From positions 298,542 through 362,541 of the forward strand of contig NZ_SMSG01000006.1 of NCBI RefSeq assembly GCF_004382795.1: 64,000 nt of DNA, read 5' to 3'. The notes below the pieces were generated by a model. The model ran no database searches and was not told the origin of the DNA. It saw only the letters and a program-made list of their open reading frames with translations. Shown here in pieces: positions 48,765 through 57,669 of the stretch (position 1 is its first letter; each line of letters starts with the position of its first letter). Source of the DNA: Cumulibacter soli (GTDB lineage: Bacteria > Actinomycetota > Actinomycetes > Mycobacteriales > Antricoccaceae). Made by a program: the position numbers and the translations under genes.

Positions 48765-49190
48765 TCACTGCTGAGCGCGCTGCTCCTGCTCCTTGCGCCA
48801 GCCCTTCTCCTTCTCCACCCATTCATTGGCGGCCGGGAAATCCTCGTCCCCATGTACGCGACGAACCTCGAGTTTCGAACCCGGACCGAGCGGGCACCGC
48901 TTGGCCCATTCGATCGCTTCTTCCCGAGATGCCGTCTCGATGATCCAGAAGCCGTTGAACAGTTCTTTCGTCTCGCCGTACGGCCCATCAGTGACGAGCG
49001 GCGGCTCCGCCGAAAAGTCCACGACGACGCCCTCGGTCGGCTCGGACAATCCCTCGCCGCCGAGCATCACTCCGGCCTTCATCAGTGATTCGTTGTACTT
49101 TCCCATCGCTTCGAGGATCTCCTCGAACGGCTGCTCTTTCGAAGCGGCGATGGCCTCGTCAGTATCACGCATGATCAACATGTATTTCAT
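48765..49190 (-). CDS. YCII-related (DGPF) protein
   Basis: A 141-residue protein starting MKYMLIMRDTDEA, with VTDGPYGETKELFNGFWIIE, the DGPF-type motif of YCII-domain proteins, and a ferredoxin-like fold pattern. It lies 1 bp before the sigma gene, its usual genetic partner. YCII-like enzymes may be small hydrolases or dehydratases; its role with ECF42 is unknown. AGGGAGA precedes the ATG. Confidence 0.9.
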   Translation of the reverse strand: MKYMLIMRDTDEAIAASKEQPFEEILEAMGKYNESLMKAGVMLGGEGLSEPTEGVVVDFSAEPPLVTDGPYGETKELFNGFWIIETASREEAIEWAKRCPLGPGSKLEVRRVHGDEDFPAANEWVEKEKGWRKEQEQRAQQ

Positions 49191-49565
49191 GGTTCCGTCT
49201 CCCTGTTCCCGGGTCGTGTATCGACCCTCTCACCGAATACGTCGAACAAGAAGTCTCCGGATCGACACGCACACTGAGAATTTTCCGGCAGCGCAAGTGG
49301 GACGGTTCGATAAGTCGACGTAGTCGAAGTCCCGCCGGTCAGGGCCGTAATGGGGTGAGGTGTTCATGTGAGGTCGCCGCGCTGGCCAGATGTGGCAGCG
49401 AGTTCGCGCACACTGCCCCCGACGAAAGCTCCGATCATTGATCTACCCTGCGCCATGTCTTGCCTCCACGGTTCCTATCTCGGTATCGATACACCGCTGG
49501 CCCCAGATGTCACAAACATCATCACCGCCTGGACATCGCCGTCCACGGCCGAATATTCAGTGTGA
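49191..49565. other. Intergenic region without a convincing gene
   Basis: This 375-bp stretch holds the upstream region of the YCII gene and the 3' side of the helicase gene. An open frame at 49368-49565 gives a protein of unlikely composition. Just past the helicase stop a 17-bp element (TATTCAG-T/C-GTGATCAGG) is duplicated in tandem. Confidence 0.5.
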
Positions 49566-51620
49566 TCAGGTATTCAGCGTGATCAGGCGCTTGGTGGCGC
49601 GCGTCTGAGCGACGTAGAGATCCCGCAGGCCAGCCTCATTCGCACTCTGAATCCCGGCCGGGTCGATGATGATTGCTGTGTCGAACTCAAGGCCCCGAGC
49701 TTCGGAGGCCGCAACCAGGACCGCACTCGGCTCACGCACGGCATCAGCCAGTTCGGGTGCAGCGTCGTCCGCCGCGATGACGCCGATCAGCTCATCGGGG
49801 TATTGCCCCATCAACTCGCCGATCAGATCGCGAATCGCCGCGGTTGGCGTCGTCGTCGTGACTGCACGCGGAGGTTCACCGTGGCGAAGTGAGCGCGAGA
49901 CCTGTTGCTCAGGGGCGATCTGAGCGAGCAGTGGACGGGTTGATTCCAGAATCTCCGCCGTGGTGCGGTAATTGATCGTGAGCGTGTGGTGCTCGAATCG
50001 CTCAGCCACAAAGGGGCCCAGCGCATCGAACCAGCTGCCGATGGTCGTCGCGGGTCCCGCTTGCGCGAGATCGCCCACCACCGTCATTGACCGCGATGGG
50101 CATCGGCGCATCAGCGCGCGCCATTGCATCTGTGTGAGTTGCTGCGCCTCATCGACAACGACGTGGCCGTACGTCGCCGTCGGCGGCCCATCGATCAATG
50201 CGCGAGCTTCGTCGATCAGTGCCAGATCCGCATCGCTCCATCCGCCGCCCGCACTGTCGTCAGGCTGCGTCGGTGCGGCTGGTGAACTCTCCGGGGGTAC
50301 GTCGGCCAGGAACTCACGAACGACGTCCTCGGCGGACAAACGTGGCCAGACGCGTTCGATGGCGCGATCAATTCCTCGGTCCTCGAGCAGATCCTCTCGT
50401 ACCTGGTCCCAGTCAATGTCCACGCCAGTTGCCGTACCGTCCGTGGGGCCGATTCGATCGATGTCCTTGGCAACCGCGCGATCGAGATCGATTCCGAGCA
50501 TTGCCTCGATCTCTTCGTCGTACTCAGCGAGTTCGTTCTCGGTACGACGTTCGAGCTCGTTCACGAGTTCACTGACGACATACTCGGCGAATAGCTCTCG
50601 GGCGCGGTTATGCCCGACGCTTCCCTGTTTCGCCGTCTGCCTGGCCGCGTCGACGACGTTCGCATCGAGCGTGACCGTGTCCTGAGTGGTTCGCAGGGTC
50701 AACGGCACGCCGTGCGGCTGACGTGACTGCACCCAGTTCGCCAGATCGTCCGCGCGCTCAAGCTGCCCCTTCCAGCGCGCGATGGCCGGCGATTCAGTCT
50801 GCGTCACCCGCACGCCGGCGAGTCCGGACATCGTGGTCATCTGCACGTCGTTCTCACCAAGAGATGGCAGGACATCCGAGATATAGGTGAGGAATCGCTC
50901 ATTGGGTCCAAAGACCAGGACCCCTCGTTGGGCTGTTGCCTCGAATGCGTACAGCACGTATGCGGCGCGGTGCAGCGCCACGATGGTCTTACCGGTTCCC
51001 GGGCCGCCATCGACCACCATCACGCCGCGATGCGCTGAGCGGATGATCTCGTCCTGCTCAGCCTGCAGAGTCGCGGCGGCCTGGCGCATCCGGCCAGTCC
51101 GCGCGCCACTCAGCACGGCTACCAGCGGACCGTCGCCCACGATGTCGTCGGCTCCAGGCTCGCTCCCATCCAGGATCTCGTCGCTGACATCGGTGACGAC
51201 ACGCCCGTCGGTGCGAAGGTGGCGTCGGCGACGTACGCCGACCGGCGTGGCCAACGTGGCCGCGTAGAACGGTCGCGCTGCCTCGGCGCGCCAATCAACC
51301 AGCAGGATTTCGCCCTCCTCGGTACGTATACCGATTCGGCCGATATGCAATCGCTGGTTGTCCTTGATGCCATCTATACGTCCAAAGCACAACGAACTCT
51401 CGGCTGCCCGGAGCTGGCTGATGGCGTGCCCGAGCCGGGAGACGTCGAGATCGCGCATGTGAAGTTCTTCAGCACCCGTCACGCGCCTGGTCAAAGCCTG
51501 CTGCCTGGCGATGGACTTTTGATCCAGGTCCGCGTCTAACCGCAGATACATTTCGTCGACCGCATGCTGTTCCTGCGCGATCTGCTTGGCCTTGCCTGAC
51601 TGATGACCCGCTGTACCCAC
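49566..51620 (-). CDS. HelD-like superfamily 1 helicase / RNA polymerase recycling factor
   Basis: A 684-residue protein. An N-terminal coiled coil (MGTAGHQSGKAKQIAQEQHAV, about 1-60) is followed by Walker A GGPGTGKT (K211), motif II VVVDEAQQL, motif III VVGDLAQAG, INYRTT, and the motif VI region YVAQTRATKRL. UvrD-like order with an N-terminal coil is the HelD pattern; HelD proteins bind RNA polymerase and free stalled complexes, and actinobacterial HelR gives rifampicin tolerance. I see no rifampicin-associated element upstream. GTG start at 51620. Confidence 0.85.
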   Translation of the reverse strand: MGTAGHQSGKAKQIAQEQHAVDEMYLRLDADLDQKSIARQQALTRRVTGAEELHMRDLDVSRLGHAISQLRAAESSLCFGRIDGIKDNQRLHIGRIGIRTEEGEILLVDWRAEAARPFYAATLATPVGVRRRRHLRTDGRVVTDVSDEILDGSEPGADDIVGDGPLVAVLSGARTGRMRQAAATLQAEQDEIIRSAHRGVMVVDGGPGTGKTIVALHRAAYVLYAFEATAQRGVLVFGPNERFLTYISDVLPSLGENDVQMTTMSGLAGVRVTQTESPAIARWKGQLERADDLANWVQSRQPHGVPLTLRTTQDTVTLDANVVDAARQTAKQGSVGHNRARELFAEYVVSELVNELERRTENELAEYDEEIEAMLGIDLDRAVAKDIDRIGPTDGTATGVDIDWDQVREDLLEDRGIDRAIERVWPRLSAEDVVREFLADVPPESSPAAPTQPDDSAGGGWSDADLALIDEARALIDGPPTATYGHVVVDEAQQLTQMQWRALMRRCPSRSMTVVGDLAQAGPATTIGSWFDALGPFVAERFEHHTLTINYRTTAEILESTRPLLAQIAPEQQVSRSLRHGEPPRAVTTTTPTAAIRDLIGELMGQYPDELIGVIAADDAAPELADAVREPSAVLVAASEARGLEFDTAIIIDPAGIQSANEAGLRDLYVAQTRATKRLITLNT

Positions 51621-51795
51621 ACGATCCGCCTTCCGTCAGGCACCCACTATCCGGATCCCATACCTAGATAGCAAATTTGACAATTCGTTCAGCAGCTGTC
51701 TCCTCCGACAGACATCGCTCAACCGCAGATGCGTACCTAACGTACTGGTGGTCCCGAAACAGTCCTGCCCATGATGGCGTTCACGCAGTCCTACT

Positions 51796-52404
51796 TCACG
51801 GTGAGGTCGATACGGCGAACAACTGGTCTAGGTGATGATCGATGGCGGCGAAGACAGCGCGCGGCTGCACGACATTGAGTTCGATCAGCGAGGCAAAGCC
51901 GCTGAGCCCCATGATGAGGTCTGTCTCGACGACCGGATCTCGAGTCGAATCGATATATCCGTGACTCATTGCCTCGCGGATCACGCGCTCGACCATCGAG
52001 CGACCCTCCCGCAAGCCGGCTCCGACCTGTTCTCGCAATTGCGGGTCATGCAGCGCTTCGAGGACATAAGCCGCGTTCATCCGACTGGTAACCCGCGAGT
52101 CGGGTTGCAGTGGCAGCAGTTCGATTACGGCGATCCGCAGCACCTCTCGGGGGTGCGGCGGCTGATCGAGCGAGGCTAGAGATTGCGACACGCGCCGAGA
52201 CGTCTGGTCCGCGGCATACTCCATCGCAAACGTCAGCATTTGCGCCCGCGAGGAAAAGTAATGCTGCAACTGCCCCAGCGAGACCCCGGATTCCCGCGCC
52301 ACTTCGCGCATGGTCACCTTGGACGCACCCCGCGCCTCCACGACCCGCCACAGCGCGTGCGCGATCGCCTCGCGTCGCTCGCGATGGTCAACCTGCTTCG
52401 GCAT
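51796..52404 (-). CDS. TetR-family regulator
   Basis: From ATG 52404 the protein has 202 residues. The N-terminal HTH is RREAIAHALWRVVEARGASKVTMREVARESGVSLGQLQHYF, of TetR/BetI type, followed by a helical ligand domain. GGGGAG lies about 8 bases before the ATG. It is divergent from the DUF1992 gene. The frame is open to 52521, but the extra part covers the shared promoter region. Confidence 0.88.
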   Translation of the reverse strand: MPKQVDHRERREAIAHALWRVVEARGASKVTMREVARESGVSLGQLQHYFSSRAQMLTFAMEYAADQTSRRVSQSLASLDQPPHPREVLRIAVIELLPLQPDSRVTSRMNAAYVLEALHDPQLREQVGAGLREGRSMVERVIREAMSHGYIDSTRDPVVETDLIMGLSGFASLIELNVVQPRAVFAAIDHHLDQLFAVSTSP

Positions 52405-52475
52405 ACCCAACTCCCCTTTTCCAATACACGTGACATAATACAGACGACTTGATTCTCTGATCGGATGGAGTTGCA

Positions 52476-53018
52476 ATGAACGGCCGCGAGCCCCCGTCCG
52501 TCTTCTACAACTCTTGCGCATTCGAATTCGACAGCGAATTTCTGATCTCGGTGATGGCCGATATGCAGATCCGCCGGGGAATCGAGCGCGGAGAGTTTGA
52601 CAATCTTCCCGGCAGCGGCGAGCCGCTAAACCTGCCCGAGCAGCACGATCCCGACTGGTGGTTCAAGAGCCTGCTGAAGCGTGAAGGGCTCGCCCTGATG
52701 CCGCTGTCGATCCTGGTACGGAAGGAAGACGCGAAACTCGACGATGTACTGGACAAACTCTCCAGCAAGACCGACGTACGCCGTGAGATCGAGGCGTTCA
52801 ATGATTTGGTGATCCGCGCGCGGTACTACCCGGCAGAGGGGCCACCGATGATCACACAACCACGCGACGTGGAGGAAACGGTCTCATCCTGGGCGGGCCG
52901 CAGGGCGGCACGACTGGCGGAGAATCGCCGGAAAGCCACCGAAGCGCTAGCGCAAGCCGCTGCGGAGCGCCGTCCCAGCGGCAGACGCCTGTTCCGCAGG
53001 CGGCGCCGCGTTGTATAG
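52476..53018 (+). CDS. DUF1992 (DnaJ-C28-like) domain protein
   Basis: A 180-residue protein with the DUF1992 core: MADMQIRRGIERGEFDNLPG, then GEPLNLPEQHDPDWWF and LKREGLALMPLS. A helical region and a very basic C-terminus (RRLFRRRRRVV) follow. The family occurs in DNAJC28 and in bacterial proteins of unknown function. It faces the TetR gene and may be its target. Confidence 0.85.
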   Translation: MNGREPPSVFYNSCAFEFDSEFLISVMADMQIRRGIERGEFDNLPGSGEPLNLPEQHDPDWWFKSLLKREGLALMPLSILVRKEDAKLDDVLDKLSSKTDVRREIEAFNDLVIRARYYPAEGPPMITQPRDVEETVSSWAGRRAARLAENRRKATEALAQAAAERRPSGRRLFRRRRRVV

Positions 53019-53158
53019 CCGCCTCGCGTAGGAACGATGTCGCGGTCGACGGGAGAGCCGGCGTATGACAGCAGTGAGTCGCCAGCACGCTGATGTCACT
53101 GCGGCGCGCTAGGCTGGGCGAGCATCGACGCACCGGCCCGATCGCTATGGAGGACGCC

Positions 53159-53245
53159 ATGCCGACCAACGCCCGCGGGGCCGCACGACGCCGCCCAACG
53201 GGATCGGTCGCATCCAGCACTACAACCGGGCTGGTCGCCGCATGA
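53159..53245 (+). CDS. 28-residue leader peptide coupled to the OpuC operon
   Basis: ATG 53159 has a strong GGAGG (53149-53153) 5 bases upstream and encodes a 28-residue Ala/Arg/Thr-rich peptide. Its TGA overlaps the ATG of the ABC ATPase gene, which lacks its own good ribosome-binding site. Translation of the leader probably carries ribosomes into the ATPase gene. A TAGGCT -10 candidate lies at 53110-53115. The rest of 53019-53158 looks non-coding. Confidence 0.5.
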   Translation: MPTNARGAARRRPTGSVASSTTTGLVAA

Positions 53246-54063
53246 TCGAATTCCGGGCAGTGAGCAAGCAATTCGGTAACGGCGCACCCGCCGTCTCGGA
53301 CTTCGATCTCACCCTTCCGGCGCACAAAACCACCGTATTCGTCGGGTCCTCGGGCTGCGGGAAGACCACACTGCTGCGGATGGTCAACCGCATGGTCGAT
53401 CCGACGTCCGGCTCCGTACTTATCGACTCGGAGGATGTCGCGCAGCAGCCGGCGGTCGCATTACGTCGCCGGATCGGCTACGTCATGCAGAACACCGGCC
53501 TGATGCCGCACTTCTGCGTTGCCGACAACATCTCGACTGTCTTGCGCCTCATAGGAGAGACCCGCCGCGCTGCTCGCACCCGCGCGCTGGAACTCATGGA
53601 TCGCGTCGGACTCGACCCGAGCCTCGCCGACCGCTACCCCAGCCAACTATCTGGTGGCCAGCAACAGCGCGTCGGCGTGGCTCGCGGCCTCGCTGCCGAC
53701 CCCAACATCCTGCTGATGGATGAGCCGTTCGGCGCCGTGGACCCGATCGTCCGAGGCGAACTGCAGCAGGAACTCATCCGGATTCAGCAGGATCTGGGGA
53801 AGACCATTTTGTTCGTCACCCACGACATCGACGAGGCGTTCCTGCTTGGTGACCAGGTCGCGATTCTCGACGTTGGTGGCCGTAAACGCCAGGTCGGCTC
53901 GCCAAGCGAGATCATCGAGAATCCCGCCGACGACTTCGTCGCAGCATTCATCGGAACCGATCGCGGTAAGCGCGCGCTGCGCGTCAAGCACACACCCCGC
54001 GGCCCGGTCCTCGTCGACCCGGAAGGACGCACCCAGGGCGTCCTTGTCGAGGGCGAGGACTGA
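53242..54063 (+). CDS. Osmoprotectant ABC transporter ATP-binding protein
   Basis: A 273-residue ATPase of the OpuCA/ProV type: Walker A GSSGCGKTT, YVMQNTGLMPHF (the betaine-type Q-loop), signature LSGGQQQR, Walker B ILLMDEPFGAVDP and VTHDIDEAFLLGD. It energises import of glycine betaine, choline or a related compound. It lacks the CBS pair that many OpuCA proteins have, so osmosensing must differ. First structural gene of a four-gene operon. Confidence 0.92.
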   Translation: MIEFRAVSKQFGNGAPAVSDFDLTLPAHKTTVFVGSSGCGKTTLLRMVNRMVDPTSGSVLIDSEDVAQQPAVALRRRIGYVMQNTGLMPHFCVADNISTVLRLIGETRRAARTRALELMDRVGLDPSLADRYPSQLSGGQQQRVGVARGLAADPNILLMDEPFGAVDPIVRGELQQELIRIQQDLGKTILFVTHDIDEAFLLGDQVAILDVGGRKRQVGSPSEIIENPADDFVAAFIGTDRGKRALRVKHTPRGPVLVDPEGRTQGVLVEGED

Positions 54064-54065
54064 TC

Positions 54066-54728
54066 ATGGATTGGACGCTGGACAATCTCGACCTGATCGG
54101 CTCGCTGACGATCGATCACCTCCGGCAAAGCATCATCGCCATTCTGGCGGGTCTATTGCTATCGCTTCCGTTGGGCTGGGCGGCGTGGCGCTACCGGCGG
54201 CTACGCACGATACTGCTCACCGCGACCGGCCTGCTGTACACGATCCCGTCGCTGGCGCTGTTGTTGATCCTGCCAATCGTCGCCGGATTCCCCGCCACGA
54301 GCGAGGTCAACTTAATTATCGCGCTCACTTTGTACGCGCTCGCGATTATGGTTCGAGCTGTTGCCGACGGCTTGGATTCGGTGAAGTCATCGACCCGACA
54401 GTCCGCTGTCGCCTTGGGTTACAGCGAATCACGACGATTCTGGGCCGTCGACCTTCCACTTGCCGGTCCGGTCATTCTCGCGGGCCTACGAGTCACTGCG
54501 GTGAGCACCATCTCATTAGCCACAGTCGGCATCCTCGTCGGCGTGACCAACCTCGGTTACCTGTTCACGAACGGCTTACAGCGTCGGATCATCCCTGAGG
54601 TACTGACTGGGATCGTCGCGGTGGCGGTGATCGCGCTGCTCATCGACCTACTGCTTATCCTCGCGGGACGCCTGGTGATGCCGTGGACGCGGCAACCGCG
54701 CAATTCGCCCAAGCCGGTGACCGCATGA
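54066..54728 (+). CDS. Osmoprotectant ABC transporter permease (OpuCB-like)
   Basis: A 220-residue membrane protein with about five helices and the BPD-type EAA region: VKSSTRQSAVALGYSESRRFWAVDLPLAGPVILAGLR. The start is ATG 54066, 2 bp after the ATPase stop. It pairs with the next permease. Confidence 0.9.
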   Translation: MDWTLDNLDLIGSLTIDHLRQSIIAILAGLLLSLPLGWAAWRYRRLRTILLTATGLLYTIPSLALLLILPIVAGFPATSEVNLIIALTLYALAIMVRAVADGLDSVKSSTRQSAVALGYSESRRFWAVDLPLAGPVILAGLRVTAVSTISLATVGILVGVTNLGYLFTNGLQRRIIPEVLTGIVAVAVIALLIDLLLILAGRLVMPWTRQPRNSPKPVTA

Positions 54729-55432
54729 GTCTGATATCCGACGCCTTCGGTTGGATCTTCGCCGGTGAACAATGGCGCGGGGACGACGCACTGCACCTGT
54801 TGCTGCTGGAACACCTCTACCTCACGGCTCTGGCCGTCCTGATCGCCGCGGTGATTGCGATCCCCGCCGGGTGGGCCATCGGGCACACCGGGCGTGGGCG
54901 CGAGTTCGCCGTGTTGTTGTCCGGCGCGGCCCGCGCACTGCCGTCGTTCGGTTTGCTCATTCTGCTCGTGTTGGTCTTCGGCGTACTGCACAAGCCTGAA
55001 GCCGCGATCGTCACGTTCGTCATCCTGGCGATTCCGTCGCTGCTCGCCGGCGCCTACACCGGCATCGAATCGATCGACCGCTCCATCATCGACGCCGCTC
55101 GCGCCGTGGGTATGTCGCCACGACAAGTTCTGTGGCGCGTGGAAGTACGGCTCGGGCTGCCGTTATTGATCGGCGGAGTACGCTCAGCTGTCCTGCAGGT
55201 CGTCGCGACCGTCACTATCGCCGCATACGTCAACCTCGGCGGTCTCGGCTTACCCATCATCACGGGGCTTTCGCTGCGCCGATACGACATGGTGCTGGGC
55301 GGTTCGCTGCTCGTCGCAGCGCTCGCGCTCATCCTCGACTTGCTGTTCGGCGTGGCACAACGCGCCGCCGTTCCCCGTGGCATGCGGGAACTGACACACA
55401 CTGACCGTCGCCGCACCGCGGCCTCCACCTGA
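54725..55432 (+). CDS. Osmoprotectant ABC transporter permease (OpuCD-like)
   Basis: A 235-residue permease with about six helices and EAA-like IDAARAVGMSPRQVLWRVEVRLGLPLLIGGVR. The ATG at 54725 overlaps the previous stop (ATGA); the frame is open to 54683. It forms the heteromeric channel with the gene before it. Confidence 0.9.
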   Translation: MSLISDAFGWIFAGEQWRGDDALHLLLLEHLYLTALAVLIAAVIAIPAGWAIGHTGRGREFAVLLSGAARALPSFGLLILLVLVFGVLHKPEAAIVTFVILAIPSLLAGAYTGIESIDRSIIDAARAVGMSPRQVLWRVEVRLGLPLLIGGVRSAVLQVVATVTIAAYVNLGGLGLPIITGLSLRRYDMVLGGSLLVAALALILDLLFGVAQRAAVPRGMRELTHTDRRRTAAST

Positions 55433-55454
55433 TATCCGCAATCGAGAGGACCTC

Positions 55455-56363
55455 ATGTTCATCGCACGCACTCGCCGCCTGGGCGTCACCCTGGGCGCAG
55501 TCACACTTCTCGCCCTCGCTGCCTGCTCCTCCAGCGATCCGCTCGACGATTCGGACTCCGGCGACACCAACTCCGGCGACGCTATCGTGATCGGCTCGCA
55601 GGCGTACTACTCGAACGAGATCATCGCGGAGATCTACGCGCAGGCGCTGGAGAATGACGGGCAGGACGTCGAACGCCAGTTCAACATCGGACAGCGTGAC
55701 GCTTACATGCCTGACGTGGAAAGCGGCGCGATCACGCTGTTTCCGGAGTACACCGGGAACTTGCTGCAATTCTTTGACGAAGGCACGACCGCGCGATCGA
55801 CCGACGACGTGTACGCGGCGCTGCAGGACGCGCTGCCCGACGGACTCACCCTGCTCGATCAAGCCTCCGCGACCGACCAGGACTCGTACACCGTTACGCA
55901 AGAGTTCGCGGACGAGTATGACCTGTCCTCGATCGCCGACCTCGCGGACGTCTCCGAGCCACTCACGCTCGGCGGACCGCCAGAACTCGCTGAGCGACCA
56001 TATGGACCTAACGGTCTGAGCGACACGTATGGAATCGACGTGTCGTTCTCGGGAACCGGCGACACCACGGTCGAGGATTTGCTGGCAGGAACCGTGAACG
56101 TGGCGAACGTATATACCTCGGACCCCCGCATCCAAACCGACAACCTCGTCGTCCTCGAGGACCCTGAGTCGCTGTTCCTGGCCTCGCATGTCGTTCCGGT
56201 AGTCGATGCCGACGTGGCCGACGACATCGCCGACACGATCAACGCGGTCAGCGCGAAACTCACGCCCGAGGGGCTCGTCGACATCAACGTGCAGAGCACG
56301 CAGGACGAGAAATCGCCTGAAGACATCGCCTCGGACTGGTTGGAGGAGAACGGGCTGAGCTGA
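55455..56363 (+). CDS. Osmoprotectant-binding lipoprotein (OpuCC/OsmX-like)
   Basis: A 302-residue lipoprotein with lipobox LALAAC (Cys24) and a substrate-binding domain: IVIGSQAYYSNEIIAEIYAQAL, then LFPEYTGNLLQFF and ANVYTSDPRI, the pattern of type II quaternary-amine binding proteins. The expected cage residues (Tyr in YTGN and others) are present. It delivers the substrate to the two permeases. The stop is followed by about 140 bp without a gene. Confidence 0.92.
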   Translation: MFIARTRRLGVTLGAVTLLALAACSSSDPLDDSDSGDTNSGDAIVIGSQAYYSNEIIAEIYAQALENDGQDVERQFNIGQRDAYMPDVESGAITLFPEYTGNLLQFFDEGTTARSTDDVYAALQDALPDGLTLLDQASATDQDSYTVTQEFADEYDLSSIADLADVSEPLTLGGPPELAERPYGPNGLSDTYGIDVSFSGTGDTTVEDLLAGTVNVANVYTSDPRIQTDNLVVLEDPESLFLASHVVPVVDADVADDIADTINAVSAKLTPEGLVDINVQSTQDEKSPEDIASDWLEENGLS

Positions 56364-56507
56364 CACACAACCCGTTATCCAGCGCCATCACGGCACTAGT
56401 GAGCGCACCTCATCGACTTTGCGCCGATCTCGACGTCGCGTGCCGGTAGCGCCCCGACACCGTCAAGATGTCCGCGTCGCGTACGCGGCGCCCCGAAAGG
56501 ACCGGTC

Positions 56508-57623
56508 TTGTCTGATCCACTGGTTTATCTCGATTACAACGCCACCACGCCGGTCGCCCGCGAGGTCGCCGATGCCATGTGGCCCTATCTCACCGAGTGG
56601 TTCGGTAATCCCTCCTCCGCCACGCCTCAGGGCGTACGCGCCAGGCGGGGCGTGGATATCGCTCGCCAACAAGTCGCTGCGCTCATCGGTGCTGACCCCG
56701 ACGAGATCATCTTCACCTCCGGCGGCACTGAATCAAACAACCTCGCGATCCGCGGTACAGCGGCACTAACGGCGACGAAGTCCATACTCACCTCGGCAAT
56801 CGAGCATCCGGCCACGCAAGCACCCGTCGCCCACCTCCGCGCCGAGCACGGGTGGGCGGCACACGCAGTACCTGTGGACGGCGACGCGCGGATCAGTGCG
56901 GACGATCTCCCGTCGCGACCGCTCGGCCTCGGCACAGTGATCCTCGCCCACAACGAAGTGGGCACCATCCAGCCGATTGCCGAACTGGCTGCCGCGGTCC
57001 ATACCGCCGGCGGCGTCATGCACACCGATGCGGCGCAGGCGGTGGGCAAGGTCCCGGTGGACGTCGGCACGCTCGGGGTCGATCTGCTCAGCATCGCCGG
57101 CCATAAGCTCTATGCACCGAAGGGCGTCGGAGCGCTGTACATACGACGGGGCACCGCACTCGCTCCGGTGCTGCGCGGCGCCGGGCAGGAGAACGGTATC
57201 CGTCCGGGCACCGAGAACGTCGCCAGCATTGTCGGGCTCGGTGCGGCCGCCGAACTCGCCGCCGACATGCTCGGTTCCGAGCTCACTCGGCAATCCGAGT
57301 TGCGCGAGCGACTATGGACTCAACTCGCAAACCAGATCGCGAGCCTCGTGCGCGTCAGCCCGCGCGATGATTCATTGCCCAACACGCTCATGGTTGCGGT
57401 ACCGAATCGGATCGGCGCCGAGATCCTTGAAGCGGTGCAGGACGTCGCGGCGTCCACCGGCAGCGCGTGTCACGCCGGCGTACACACGCCGTCCGAGGCA
57501 CTCATCGCGATGGGCCTGAGCGCGGACGTGGCGCTGGGTGCACTGCGGCTATCTCTCGGTCGAGCGACGACGGACGCCGACATTATGACTGCTGCTGCAG
57601 CGATCGCGGCGGCCGCGCACTGA
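56508..57623 (+). CDS. Cysteine desulfurase (NifS/IscS family)
   Basis: A 371-residue PLP enzyme. It starts YLDYNATTPVAREV and has TSGGTESNN, HTDAAQAVG, the PLP lysine K200 in SIAGHKLYAPKG, RPGTEN, and the mobile catalytic Cys321 in TGSACHAGVHTPS. It removes sulfur from cysteine for Fe-S, thiouridine or selenium pathways. No scaffold or MnmA gene lies nearby. The start is TTG at 56508 with GAAAGGA about 8 bases upstream. Confidence 0.92.
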   Translation: MSDPLVYLDYNATTPVAREVADAMWPYLTEWFGNPSSATPQGVRARRGVDIARQQVAALIGADPDEIIFTSGGTESNNLAIRGTAALTATKSILTSAIEHPATQAPVAHLRAEHGWAAHAVPVDGDARISADDLPSRPLGLGTVILAHNEVGTIQPIAELAAAVHTAGGVMHTDAAQAVGKVPVDVGTLGVDLLSIAGHKLYAPKGVGALYIRRGTALAPVLRGAGQENGIRPGTENVASIVGLGAAAELAADMLGSELTRQSELRERLWTQLANQIASLVRVSPRDDSLPNTLMVAVPNRIGAEILEAVQDVAASTGSACHAGVHTPSEALIAMGLSADVALGALRLSLGRATTDADIMTAAAAIAAAAH

Positions 57624-57669
57624 TCACGGACCGCGGCGGCGCGCGCACCGCGTGGCTGCCGCGGCCGGA

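Noticed and set aside
47483-48988. Sigma factor starting at 48988
   Set aside because: The first 75 codons lie inside the YCII gene in another frame; ATG 48763, 1 bp after its stop, gives a normal ECF42 N-terminus.
49368-49565. Open frame of 65 codons between the YCII gene and helicase
   Set aside because: No ribosome-binding site, mixed composition, and its end overlaps the duplicated sequence behind the helicase stop.
51621-51795. Rifampicin-associated element upstream of the HelD-like gene
   Set aside because: No inverted GGGGC...GCCCC-type element is visible, so I do not call the gene helR.
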